From Symsagittifera roscoffensis (Eukaryota > Xenacoelomorpha > Acoela > Convolutidae), in NCBI RefSeq assembly GCF_963678635.1, contig NC_087063.1:81145574-81205573 (forward strand): DNA of 60,000 nucleotides, written 5' to 3'. The translations under genes and the position numbers were made by a program. Positions 10,852 to 21,902 of the stretch are shown here, piece after piece (within the stretch, counting starts at the first letter, position 1; every line of letters starts with the position of its first letter). The notes beneath the pieces are model-generated. The model saw only the letters and a list, made by a program, of their open reading frames with translations. It searched no databases and was not told where the DNA came from.

Positions 10852-11867
10852 ATGACTCCTCCCCGGGCTTGCATGCCCCCTGTCACCGGAATCACTTCTC
10901 CCAGTCGCATGTGTGCCTTGCGTTGGTCGTTCATTAGAGGTCTGTCTGTTCCCCGTTGAACTTGCTCTACTGTTCGGGCCCCATGTTCTATTATCCCTTG
11001 TGGCATAGCCTGATGAACTGCCCCTGCCTCTAGTGGATCCATACGTCTTCTTCTGCTGGGACCTCCCGAGTTCGGTTCCCCTTCTTTTGGTCCACTCTTG
11101 CTGCTTAGTAGCCCGTCCAACCTATCCATGATAGCATGAGTTCGCCTCTCCATCATCGCGTCTATCTTTGTGTCAAGAGTCCCAAGAGACTGATCTTGCT
11201 GAATTCTTAACTTCTCCATGTCGTCTCTTAAGCGTAATTCTCGCTGTTCCGCTTCTCTTGTCATTCGCAACAAGTTCTTTGCCATATGCTCTTCCGTTCT
11301 TTCTTTCAAGCGTTTTTCGCTCCTACCAACTTCTTGTCTATTGCGGTTTATTTCTTCCCGCAGACTTTCTCTTTCAGTGTGAACTGCACTTTCTAGTTCA
11401 CTCATTCTTATGGACATCTGTTCATTTTGTTCTCCTAAACTGTCCACTATGTTGTTTAAGGCTTCTTCTAGTGCTGCCCCGTTATCCACGAGTGGCGTCA
11501 CTAGTGGCGGTGTAACCCTGTCGGTCCCAGGTAGCTTCGTGCTGGTCGAGATCCGGGCCTTGACTCTCTGCCTCGACGTCTTTTCATTATCCACCTCAGG
11601 ATCCGCCAATGCGTTGCCTAGCCCTCTGTTTCTACTCTCCCCAGTTTGTAGCTCTGAATTTGTCATAATCGCGAAGTCTCTTGACTGGCCCGGTGTGTTT
11701 ACCTCTTTGCTTATCGTTCTCACTACACCAAATTTGTCCATGGTTCCAGTCTCTCTTCCGACGTATGCCTCATTCTCCTGGGTCGAACTATTGAGGCTGA
11801 CTTGAGACCCAAATTCAACTTGCTCTTCTTCGTCCTCCTCCTCCTGGGATTCACCTTCATTTCCTGC
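10785..11867 (-). pseudogene. Gag-proximal coiled-coil frame
   Basis: From an ATG at 11741 this frame runs 318 codons, and it is open further upstream to about 11,867 with a Glu-rich stretch. The middle (about residues 85-195) has a dense heptad pattern rich in Glu, Arg, Leu and Gln, a likely coiled coil for Gag self-association. I see no enzyme motif. It overlaps the capsid-like frame in a different phase, which I read as an ancient indel. Confidence 0.55.
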
Positions 11868-12297
11868 CCATGGTGAATGGAAAGATGTTTCCTAAGGTGT
11901 TCCTCATTCTTTCTGAGAACGATGATGACGTTGTTTGTTTCTCAGTCCCGCCTGCCATCATAATGTTGTCTGTTGGAGATGTTCTAGTTGCCGCTATTTC
12001 AGTTGAGATGTCGGACAGTTCCGATATCTCCTCTCGATCCAATGTCCCTGTGGAAGTGGCAAAATCATGGCCTTGTTCTACCGGAGTAGATTCACTCGCC
12101 AGCCTTCTGCCTCTCCCTTCCAGTCCATGTACTTTCTGGTTATCGTTCATGGCATGGTCCGTAATGACCTCCACTTCTAACAGTTCTTTTCGCTCTTCTG
12201 AGGTCTTTTGACTTCTCGTTTCAACCATTCTGCCTGAAACCGTCTCCCCTTTGTCGGTCCGGGCTCGTTTGATCCAATCCACGAAAGGATCGGTCAT
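11857..12297 (-). pseudogene. Possible Gag N-terminus
   Basis: 146 codons from ATG at 12297. The protein is polar and rich in Ser, Thr and Glu, with no motif I recognise. Its position as the most 5' frame, its GC-richer composition, and its overlap with the next frame at a phase change suggest it is the start of the element's first ORF. It ends in TGA at 11857-11859. Confidence 0.5.
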
Positions 12298-13150
12298 CGT
12301 TTTTCTTTGCTTTTCAGGTATAAATTTCCTAGAGCTATTACCTCATTTAGGTATCCTTGACTTGTCTAGACTCATTCTCTATTTGTCACTTCTTAATGCC
12401 TATACACTTAATTCGATTGCTAGTGACCTTATAGTTTGACTACCAATAATAATGACACAACACAATAAATTTCACAAGATTCTATAAAATAGTGACCACG
12501 AATCCCTGTATGTTATCAGAGTACAGTTTGTATATAATTTATTCACACTAACCGATTATCGGTCGTAAGATTTGAAAACTAGCACAATATGATGTTATCA
12601 GTCAATTTAAAAGATAGTGTACTCACTACCCAATCAAGCACAGTTTATGTTGATTCAAAATTTAGAACGAAAAAAATATATATATATATAATGACAGAAT
12701 ATGAATGCCTCTATGAAAAAACGTATGTGTATTGTACTTTTAGTCGGTCGCAGTACAATAGTCGAACTCGTCTTTTAAAGAAAAAGCTTTCCCTGCTCGG
12801 TGCTGCACGAAACAGACAAAACTTTGAAGGCAGTAATTTTCTCAAGTGGGCGTCTATTGCACCCACCGAGTACTGTGTTACCTATCTGCCTTCGGACTGC
12901 CCGAGCTAGACATACTACAATCCTCAGGGCAGTCACTTTTCACAAAAACGTATTGGGTTACAATCCACACCAATGTATGACGCTCTTTTAATTTAGACTT
13001 AGTGTCGCGAATATCCGAGTTCGGACCTGTTTTGTTTTGGTCTGGTTTTTATTGAAAGGCAAGTTACCAGTGCAGTCACTGGTTCCTAGCCTGTCTGCTA
13101 ATAACCTAATACCTGTCACTGTAGTCTTTCTTCTGTTCACCTAAGTCTTT
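12298..13150. other. AT-rich flank, no gene seen
   Basis: No frame with protein-like content. It may contain the element's leader or 5' LTR, but without the partner LTR this cannot be shown. A short AT microsatellite lies at about 12,669-12,690. Confidence 0.4.
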
Positions 13151-13159
13151 TAATAAAAT

Positions 13160-15660
13160 AATACCCCTCCGGATTGGAAAAAAATATGACCCTTCCGGAC
13201 TATCAAAATTTAGACCCTTCCGGATTGAGACCCCTCTGAGTTAGTAAATATAAGACCCCTCCGGATTGGGACCCCTCCGAATTAGAAAATATAAGACCCC
13301 TCCGGATTGGGAGCCCTCTGGTCTGTTATAGTAGCTTTTCGGAGATTTCCTTCTTTCAATCTATACCCTTCCGGATACGTTCTCCGATGCAATTTTGCTT
13401 TTTCAATTAACTAGGAAGGGTATGTACTGCTTTCCTAGACCCTTCCGGATTGAAGTTAAGCCTTTTATTTGACAATTCACGCTAACGGTGAGGGGTCTTA
13501 TCGCTCGCCTAACTTCGGCTCGATTAAGGTTTTGCTGTGCCTTTAGCCTTCCCTTTTCGTCTAGAACAGCCTAAAGTTACTTTATTCAACCGCTATTTTC
13601 TTTTGGTAGGGGTGTAAGGGCTTTTCTAAAAAAAAAATTATAAAACGTGAAGGGTCTACCCTCCTAAATTGGTGAATTTGCTAAAAACAATCTCAAAAAA
13701 TTTTCACGCTTACTTTTCCGAAAAACTTTTGTCCCTATCAGTAAGCTCAGCTAATTTCTGATCTATTGGTACCAAGATCAACTGGATATGCCTAGTAGTT
13801 CCAATTCCAAAGTTATTAACCAAAACGTCTTTTTTCTAAAGTCAAGAAATTTCTCTCTTATAGGTTCCGCCTAACTTTTTCCGCAAATCTGGTCCTTTCG
13901 ACCTAAAAATTATTGATCCGAGCTCAGAAGGCCTATACTCTTCTAGTTTAATGCAAAAGACCCGATCTAAAACGCTTTAGTTGAAAAAATTTGCGGAAAA
14001 CTATGCTACCTGTACCCCCCTGGATTGAAGAATCCACCAAATCAAACACGTTAAGTTCGGTTTCTCTGCAACCCGGAAGGCTTTCGGGTAGCGGGTTTTA
14101 AAACTTGTAGATTCACTAGTGGACGTTGTCCGAACAACTATTTTTACTGTTCTAACTCAAAAATTTCAAAAAATTTTCTGATTTTATAGTGTTTTGTTTT
14201 CTCAAAAATCACGTAAATTCGGTTTTTGGTTCCAAAATAGTTCCAACCACTTTCGAACTAGACTTAACCGGTTCTATCTATTATGGTAGTGAAGTTACGA
14301 TGTAACACACTACTTTAGCGCTTTTTTCCGTTTCAAAAAATATCGATATCTCAAAAATCGCGACTTGTGGGGGAATCAAAATATCGCTAATTTGACCCTA
14401 AAAACCGGTCTGCTTTCTGTGTTTTTCACTGAAAAACGGTATAAGAGTATTAATATAGGCTATATTAGTAATAATATTAGTAATACTATACCCCTCCGGG
14501 TTTGTTTAATATCCGAATTAAGGTGCTTAACTCGGATATTCGCAGTTCGGTGAAGGGTCACTACAGTGCAGCACTGTCGACCCCCCCACAGTTTACTATC
14601 TTACTTTTTGTACCAAAAGGGATACAAAACTTGTTAACGATACCCAACAGTCGATTGTTGTTGTCCTTGAGTCCATTCTTGTTGCTCCTTGTACTGCTTG
14701 CCGGATCAGTCTTCTCCCAAGACCCTTCCGAATTGAGCGCAAATCAGCTGACCCTTCCGGATTGAGCGCAATTTATCATTAACGCGCTTAAATGCTCAAA
14801 TAACCCTACAGTACAAGCCTCACAAACGGGCTATAAAATTGATCGTAACAATCCTGACTGATATAAATGTATGGTTTTATATATATCTTTAAGTGTTTTT
14901 GGTCACAAACCTCTCAGGGAACGACGGGACCGCGAATCCCCCCACCCTTCCTGGTTCGTGAATTTTCGGTCTTAACTAGGTTAAAAAGCTATTCACGATA
15001 ATCCGGAAGGCTTCCGCGTTCCGAACTACCCTTCCGCCCCGGCGGTTTAGGCCTATTAAGGGCGTTAATGTGAGCATCCGCTCGGCGCGGAGTGCTCGTT
15101 AACGGTTCTGCCGATCATGATGTTAAAAAAGAATAACACCCAGGAGCGCCATAAGAACATCTATGTAACATTCGCCCGGAAGATACATATCGACGGAAAA
15201 TAAAACTAAGTCTTAAGACGACTGGCTAACGTCTAAACAGAGCTTTACATGCTTTTCACCGTCTCTACCAAGCCAGTACTTTCGGTGGTCTTTCTAACAT
15301 CGGGTCGACAAAAGCGTTACTGCTTTCGCCTTCAGTCAAAACACTCAAATTAACTTAATTACATGCAGAAATAGTGAGCTCATGGCTGGGTCTCAGTATC
15401 CCCAGACCACGAGGTCACTCCTAAAAACAGGGCTACTACTACTTATTGAATTATTATTGTTTTTGCTCAGTAGATAAAAATCATCATCTCCATCGAAGAT
15501 GGATCAACCTTTTCCCCCAACTCCTAGCTTCTCATCTTAGTAGATTGAATTCGGATGTTAATTAAATTCAATTCAGGACATGACGGAAGCTGAAAATTCA
15601 TATAATATGATAAAATTTCAGTCCCGAAACCCCTCCGGATTCTCGAATCCACTGAATCAA
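13160..15660 (+). repeat. Dispersed CCYTCCGGATTG motif, about 12 copies
   Basis: The motif A-CCC-Y-TCCGGATTG recurs near 13,165, 13,191, 13,213, 13,254, 13,270, 13,295, 13,366, 13,438, 14,018, 14,489, 14,721, 14,750 and 15,632, with small changes. The opposite strand form (CCGGAAGGCT) occurs near 14,068, 15,000 and 15,683. The densest part is 13,160-13,450. It may be a regulatory array in the leader or LTR of the retroelement. Confidence 0.75.
14018..14085 (+). repeat. Direct repeat, copy 1
   Basis: About 65 bases with clear similarity to 15,632-15,700. Both contain CACGTTAAG followed by TTTCTCTGCAACCCGGAAGG. The spacing is about 1.6 kb. Confidence 0.75.
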
Positions 15661-15700
15661 GCACGTTAAGCTTGATTTCTCTGCAACCCGGAAGGCTGGT
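15632..15700 (+). repeat. Direct repeat, copy 2
   Basis: Partner of 14,018-14,085, same orientation. A pair at this distance could be remains of LTR-internal repeats or a local duplication. Confidence 0.75.
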
Positions 15701-16139
15701 TTCCACCCCTCACTGTTGTTAGCAACTGCCTTGCAACTATTGTAGCGACACAATAGTTGCAACTTGGAGCGGTCTCTGCTACTTCTGTTTTTCTCTGATT
15801 TTGATTCTCGATTTTCTCGTTGTTGTCGTCGTCGCAACTATCGTTGTTGTGTTGCTTTTCAGCTTTTCTGCCAAAATGGCCGTTTTTGACGTTTCTGAGA
15901 ATTGTTACGTCATCACTTCGAAAATTTAAAATTTGGGAATTTCCGAATCCTTCAGCCTTCCCGAGATTTGTCCAATCGTTCGAATAACGTTCTTATTCCT
16001 TCTAAATCGCCAATTCGGAAGGTTCGCTGCTAAAAACTCGAAATTGCCGAATCTGCATTTTGGCACATTCTGGTCGAATGTCACATTGATGAGATCAGGC
16101 GTTATCTGTGCATGCTAGAATTCTAACTGACCTTTCATC

Positions 16140-17015
16140 CAAGTTTTTTAATAGAAGGTTCGCCCTTGGAAGGTTTTTTAATGGATGGTTCGCCCTTGGA
16201 AGGTTTTTTTAATGTCAAGCAACTCTTCGAAAGGATATCCGGTCCTCTTTATGGTTAAGTGCAAAATTTTTGTTCCAGCTAGCGTTTTATTGTCAGTTTG
16301 ATGTGATGTTCATGCTAGAATGCTAGAATTCTAACTGACATTTCATCCAAATTTTTTAATGGAAGGTCAAGCAACTCTTCGAAAGGATATCCGGTCCTCT
16401 TTATGGTTAAGTGCAAAATTTCTATTCCAGCTAGCGTTCTTTTGTCAGTTTGATGTGATCAGGCGTTATCTGTTCATGCTAGAATCGGTTCTAGCTGAGT
16501 TTAATCTAGTAAACAAAATGATGGAATTCACTTTTAGCTTATGAATTTTAGAACTATGGTTTTAGGTTAATTCTTAGGTATTATAGACAAAATTGCAGAT
16601 TCCACACACAATTTCAGAATTCTCCCAGTGTTTTGCGGGTAAAAATTTCCAATTCCATTTGCACCGTGATGAAGACAAATTCGGGTATCTCGAACAGGCC
16701 GGTAGAATAGCGCATTTTGGTCACGGTAAAGTGCTTATCTCCTATCTTGATTACATGGAGGAAGCTGGCTTTCAGTAAACAACGAAGCACGCTGCTTGCG
16801 AATTAAGGTCCGTTTTTGCGCCTACGCACCAAAGTATACTTGATGTCTATAAAATCGTTAGTATTCATGTGAAACCTCGATCGACATTGAAAATAGCAGC
16901 GAAAGAACGTTATTTTTATGAACGACGAATAGTGCGTATGATGTGAGGTGTCTCGTTCGCAGACCGTTTCCCCACCAAGCGACTCTTCGAAAGGATGTCC
17001 GGTCCTCTTTTTGGT
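16140..17015 (+). repeat. Local direct repeats around a CTCTTCGAAAGGATRTCCGG core
   Basis: The core occurs at about 16,221, 16,373 and 16,982, and the first two copies share a further 80 bases downstream. At 16,145-16,207 a unit of about 33 bases containing GGTTCGCCCTTGGAAGG is repeated in tandem. I see no gene in 15,700-17,380. Confidence 0.7.
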
Positions 17016-17384
17016 AAAGAGCAACTTGTTACGATGGTTTCGCGACGTGTTAAAAGTTGCGCTGCAGACCCAATTCGCATGGCATATGGTTTGAAAAAAA
17101 AGACGCCCTCAAATGGGACTTATGGCGCTCGACAATCGAGAGGCGCCCCGATGACATTTGACTGGAAATGACATCTAATTTCACATATGATTCGTTAGGA
17201 CTTCACAATTTAGATTTCAAGCCTGTGAAACAAGGAGTGATTTCCTCACTTTTTACTTTACCGTGAATCAAAGTATTGCATCAAATTATTGGATCAACTG
17301 GTGCGAAGAATCATTGCCTTGTTTTTTGCGCTTCATTTTTTGTTTCCATTTTCAGACAGAAGAATATCTTGCTGGTTGCTTTGG

Positions 17385-18445
17385 TATTCATTAGTCTTGC
17401 GATCAGCTAGGGCATTGCAACCAGTGGCTAGTCTTTCTTTTCTTAAATAACTTAGTGCACTACAATTTTTTTTTTCACAATTTAATAGGAATGGTAAATT
17501 TCACGCTGCATAGCTGACATTCTCAATTTCTTGAAAGATTGAATAGAACTAACTACCATCCCTTAGGGCAGTAATTATTTTTCAGGGCAGTAATATAATT
17601 TTCAGGCAGTAATTATTTTTTCAATTAAATTTTTGGTTCGTGGTTCTCCTAGTTTCAGTCGTTTCATTTTCCGTTTTTAAATTCCATTTTATCTTGTATG
17701 GTTTTTACACTCGCGATCAGCGTAGTGTATTAGAACAAATCTTCTAAGGCAAATTAAAGTGTTCATTAAAAGTATTCACTTACTTAGTGGCACTTTTGCT
17801 ATAGTTAAGGTCTAGCATTGGAAATTTCTTCTCGTAATAATGCTTAGCCTCTGTAATAATGACTTTGTTTCTAAACCATTTGGTTTTATTTTAATTTAAA
17901 CAGTTTCTGTAATTTGTAATTTCACCAATTACGATTTTGAATAGTTTTTTTTGTTTGGATGGAATATTTACCGGCTTATTTAATTTATATTGCTTAGTTT
18001 TGAAGGCAAAATATTTTCCTATGATTTATTGGGTTTCAGTACGGATGGGTTGTACAATCTCTCAACCTTATTAACTTAAATTTTTAAGTTGAGTCTTCCT
18101 TACAAAAACATCCTAAAAAGTGGCACCTCTTTATTATCAACTTTTTGTAGTACTGTATGTTTTCTAGTTTTTTATGTTTTGATAGATATTCCATTTTTTT
18201 TGAATTTTTTAATCAATTTCTTTTTTAACAAGAAATCTGATAAAGCATTTAAAAAAATTGGAACATTAATCAAACTATTCCGCTCTTTAAGCGCTAATGT
18301 GAAAGCGTGGGAAAATTTTCCTTTTTGGCTGGTAATTTTTTCCTGCTGTTTCGTAGTTAGAGAATTGTTTCATAGTTACTGTAGGTTTTAAATCAGTTTC
18401 TTATCTGACTGGTATGTCGATAGTGGTGCGAAGCTCAGCTTTGCC
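17385..18445 (+). repeat. Dispersed repeat family B, copy 1
   Basis: Starts with a TCTTGCGATCAGCTAGGGCA-like head, followed by AAATAACTTAGT, and ends near 18,450 in GCGAAGCTCAGCTTTGCCT. Copies with the same head lie at 20,735 and 39,850. The short open frame at 18,089-18,391 inside it is T-rich repeat sequence, not a gene. Confidence 0.55.
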
Positions 18446-20730
18446 TTTGTGTAAAAAATCATTAAACGTTTTCTCATACCGAAAATTTTGTAATTCTTTT
18501 CGTCGTTTATTTTATGTTTAAGAAACTCACCTTCTCTCTAATAAAGTCAAGAAAAACCAACGATTTTCTTTGTCAAAAAATTGATTCATTTTATTTATGT
18601 TATATTTTTTCGTCTTGTTGATAATATTTTGCGACGATCAACTGTTATCGACATTATTGGATCTAGTTTCGCATTTGGTGGATTTTTCCCTTTGATTTAT
18701 GAGAAAGAATTCCGAAACGTGCGTGCGCTTCCGACGAATATAATTTCGACGTTGTATGCTTTCTAAGCAGTTTTTGCCGAATCTAATTTATGACCGTTTT
18801 AAGCTCTGTAATTGTGAATTTTATTATTTCACGCTTTGGTGTGTGATATCTTAACTAGATCACGCGTGTTCTACCAACAAACTGTTGTTCACGTTTTTCA
18901 TTGTGAAATTCATTTCAGATTTGTCGTTTGTCTGTTGAGTTGATTTATTCTTCTCCCGTTCATTCTTCGATTCATCAGTTTCGTCTGTGCCAATTGCGAT
19001 GGAGAGGTAAGTTGTTAAATGATTCCGGATTTAATTGCAATGCCTGTTCTTATTACTGGTGTCTATCATAACAACTGACGTTTTAGTTACAAACTTTATA
19101 ATGAACATCTTTCTAATCCTAATCTAAAGGTTTGGGTCTTTTCTTTCTGGTAATAAAAACGCTTAAATGTTGCAAAATCTTCAATCTGATTTCGTACATA
19201 AACAGTTCATACAAAGAATTTTTTGCAATATTAAAGGCGTTTTGATTTCGTTGAAAAAGATTTCATTCAGATCTGCCAAATGTATTGTTCGAAGTGAAAA
19301 ATTGAAACCTTTGGTCTTTTTAATTAAAAGTTAGGTTTATTTTGGCTGGTCTGAATGGCGTTACTCGTTTAAGTTCTGTTCTGTCTAAAAAACTGTCTAA
19401 CTGATGATTTTTATTCCCGATGGTCTCAATTCTGAAGGTGAATGTATGTATGTGTATTTTATCCAGAAAAATTTGTGAAATTGATTTAAGTCAGTTAAAA
19501 GTCAGCGTCTAAGTTGATATGTTTTTCACCGATAGAAATGCGATCTTCGAGAATATCTTACGCGACAACTCCTTGCATGATCTCTACGGTAATTTTGTTT
19601 TAGTTTCCAGTAAGTATTGAAAGTGATTTTACAATAATGGTGCTTTCATATCACTTCCTTAAAGGTCTTAATTTTTGATTGAAAATATGTTTGCGATGAA
19701 TCTTTTTGAGTTCCATAACAGCTTATATATTTTTTGAATTTTCAAAATGAATTGTACATATTAGTGTTAGTAACGGATCTGTAAAAATGGCGATTTTACC
19801 AACATTCATTTTTTATGATCATCTAATTGTAGACTTGTTGTGACGCGAAAGTTCTTTAGCTTTCGAGTGTTTTCATTGCTGCATTTATTACTAGAGCACA
19901 CTTAGCAGCGTGTGTTTCTTGCCAAATTAATCAGCAGGTTTTAGCAGAACTCATACATTTTTTCGTTTACTTTAGCAGCTGAGTTTTACTTCTATTTATT
20001 TTCGCATCTATCGAAAGTCTTTCTTTTCTCTTCACACTGTGCTTTTGAATAAATTAGATTTTTTACGACTTTATAAGCTTGTATTACGGGATTAATTATT
20101 AAACTATTCTCAAAACTATTCACACAGTTAAGGAATATCCACAGATTAATTTTGAACCGTGTTATGAGTTACTTTGATGAGGTTTGGATGAAGGTTAGTT
20201 GATACTTCGAATGTCTTCAAATTTTTTTTCTCATCGGAAGTAACTGTTTCAATCTTTCTAATTTATCAACTTACATAATTTTCAAGAAAACTTCTTTGTA
20301 AATGTTTGCATGTGTGATAAAAAAACTTAATTTAAAATTGAAATTTCGTGAAAGGCTTTCGAATTTTTAATGGATGGGCACTTAAAAATCAATCAACGAT
20401 GAGTATCACCAAAACTTTCGCTATACAATTTTTTTGTTACGAATTTTAGCATTTTTCTGAAAATCATGATTTTCTGATTGGCGTTTCACTGCTATTTACT
20501 ATCACCAATAACACGCTCGAAACTGACATGAATCGAAGCAACTGTGGCGTAGGGTAAATTTTTAATTCTGTTAATTTTTGTGTTCACCCAAAGAATTCTC
20601 ATAGGGGGTAAACGAAGATATTTTATTTAAGCCTTATCATACAGGATCTGGGTTGTATAAAGAAATTTACAATAAATATCGGTCTCGAGAAAATCTGGTT
20701 TTTCAGCAATTCTCATTATTATTATTAATT
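18446..20730. other. No gene recognised; possible PTBP 5' part
   Basis: AT-rich DNA without long frames. The only point of note is the ATG plus donor at 18,999-19,006, listed separately. Confidence 0.4.
18999..19006 (+). CDS. Candidate first coding exon of PTBP (ATG plus 5 nt)
   Basis: The sequence ATGGAGAG is followed by a perfect donor, gtaagt. Vertebrate PTBP genes start with a very short coding exon of this form, followed by a small second exon and then the exon that begins Arg-Gly-Ser-Asp. The first exon found here with confidence (24,766) starts exactly at Arg-Gly-Ser-Asp in phase 0. ATGGAGAG ends in phase 2, so one more small exon of length 3n+1 would be needed between them. I looked and did not find it. 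The match may be chance. Confidence 0.3.
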
Positions 20731-20734
20731 ATTA

Positions 20735-21545
20735 ATCTTGCGATAAGCAAGTTATTGCAATAGGGTACTAGATTTTTTCCGTAAAAACATAGTTCACAAT
20801 ACTCTTCTAGACTCATCTCTAATTTCGTAGCTTTCCCGGCTTTTTTAGCCTAGAGCTAACGAATACGCCTGGGACGTCAATGGTGTTGGGTTCGAAACTG
20901 ACCAGGTCCTTTTTTTTCGAATGGGAAATATTCCGTTTCAAATGAAGTTCTCGGCAAACTATTTGTCTGCTTATCTTTTTTCGGCCTAATTGTCACATCT
21001 TGGAATCGTTTTTTTTTTTGCTGTGCGCATTTTTCTTCATGTTATTTAAAGTGTTTTATTTACTCCTGCAAATTGTAATTTTACTTACCTTGACTTCGTA
21101 TTTTTTTGTTTCTCTTAAGAACTTTACTCGGCCAAATTTTTTTCGGCCTTTCTTATCGGCTTAGTGACCTATTTTTGCGTGGTCGTTCACGATACACAAT
21201 TTTTACTCTCCCCGCATTTTGTAAGTGGGTTGTGTTTTTGCCACTCGGTTTGTTGAAATTTCTTTTTTCTCGGCTTAGCAGATTTAGGCTGGTTTTATAT
21301 CGGCTTAGTAGCCTCTTTTTGCGTCGTTTGATGCGCCTGTGCTATGAAGGGAAGGGGGACATAAAAAAAAATTTAATTAGTTTTGAATTTATTGAAGTTT
21401 CGGCTTGAAGAGTTTCTGCTCAGGTTTTTTTGGCTTTGTCGTTGCTTGGTTAATGTTCTTCTGTTTGAGCATATCTTTATTCATTTTGATAATATAGTTG
21501 TTTCTCAAGTGTGCGAAGCGCAGCTTCGCCTCTGTTTTATTATTA
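20735..21545 (+). repeat. Dispersed repeat family B, copy 2
   Basis: Head CTTGCGATAAGCAAG..TTGCAATAGGG, internal TATCGGCTTAGTGACCTA and TATCGGCTTAGTAGCCTC blocks, end at GCGAAGCGCAGCTTCGCCT near 21,530. The open frame at 21,106-21,408 lies in it and is repeat-derived. Confidence 0.6.
20843..20905 (+). repeat. tRNA-like module (SINE-type promoter)
   Basis: TAGCCTAGAGCTAACG resembles a pol III A box and GGGTTCGAAAC, about 35 bases on, resembles a B box. The arms do not pair well enough for a tRNA gene, so a tRNA-derived SINE head is more likely. Confidence 0.4.
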
Positions 21546-21829
21546 GTTTCTTTTTAATTTTTTATTTTTCTTTGCTCCGTTTCCATAGTCTGCTTTATTT
21601 TTTGTTTTGGATGCTTTGAGTTTTATTTTTTATCTTCAGAACAAACCTTAAAATTTGGTCTCGCGATTTGGATTCTTTACTCAAGTGATCTAGCATATTA
21701 CGATTTCACTTTTTTAACCCAACTCGCAAATGAAAGTGCTCATTTACTGGGTCTTTGCTGGCATAGCGCTGATAATTAATATTATCTTTTGTATCCGCTA
21801 TATTGATCGCTAGTGTTTAACGATTGTCA

Positions 21830-21902
21830 AGAGAAAATGGTGCAGATGCGATAAATTGATACTCTTACTCTGAATATTGGGGGTTCGATTCCGGTCGAAA
21901 CT
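21830..21902 (+). repeat. tRNA-like module (SINE-type promoter)
   Basis: ATGGTGCAGATGCGA (A-box-like) is followed by GGGGGTTCGATTCC, a perfect B box. The stems are poor, so a tRNA pseudogene or SINE head is more likely than a working tRNA. Confidence 0.45.

Larger units (their letters stand above)
1..12297 (-). mobile_element. Decayed Ty3/gypsy-type LTR retroelement with accessory domains (left end outside window)
   Basis: On the minus strand the order of domains is gag-like frames, CCHC knuckles, aspartic protease, reverse transcriptase, RNase H, integrase, then accessory frames. Protease before RT and integrase after RNase H is the Ty3/gypsy order. I see no matching pair of LTRs: the 3' end lies left of base 1, and the 5' LTR, if it survives, must lie to the right of 12,300. 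In-frame stops at 4186-4188, 7696-7698, 3015-3017, 1333-1335 and 978-980, plus frame changes near 11,860, 10,800, 9,910, 8,662, 5,205, 4,505, 3,375 and 1,105, make this copy almost certainly unable to move by itself. The frames are GC-richer than the flanking DNA. It could instead be two adjacent elements, with the 1-2541 part separate. Confidence 0.85.

Noticed and set aside
1-12300. Reassigned stop codons to explain in-frame TAG, TGA and TAA
   Set aside because: The PTBP and TRIO-like genes end at normal TGA and TAA, and the element also has frame changes, so decay explains it better.
12300-15700. Definite 5' LTR and primer-binding site
   Set aside because: No partner LTR inside the window and no convincing tRNA-complementary TGG site next to a CA end.
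18089-18391. T-rich open frame with hydrophobic protein
   Set aside because: Repeat-derived, no conserved motif, composition equals the flanking DNA.
21106-21408. Leu/Arg/Phe-rich frame resembling a membrane protein
   Set aside because: It lies in a dispersed repeat whose other copies do not keep the frame.
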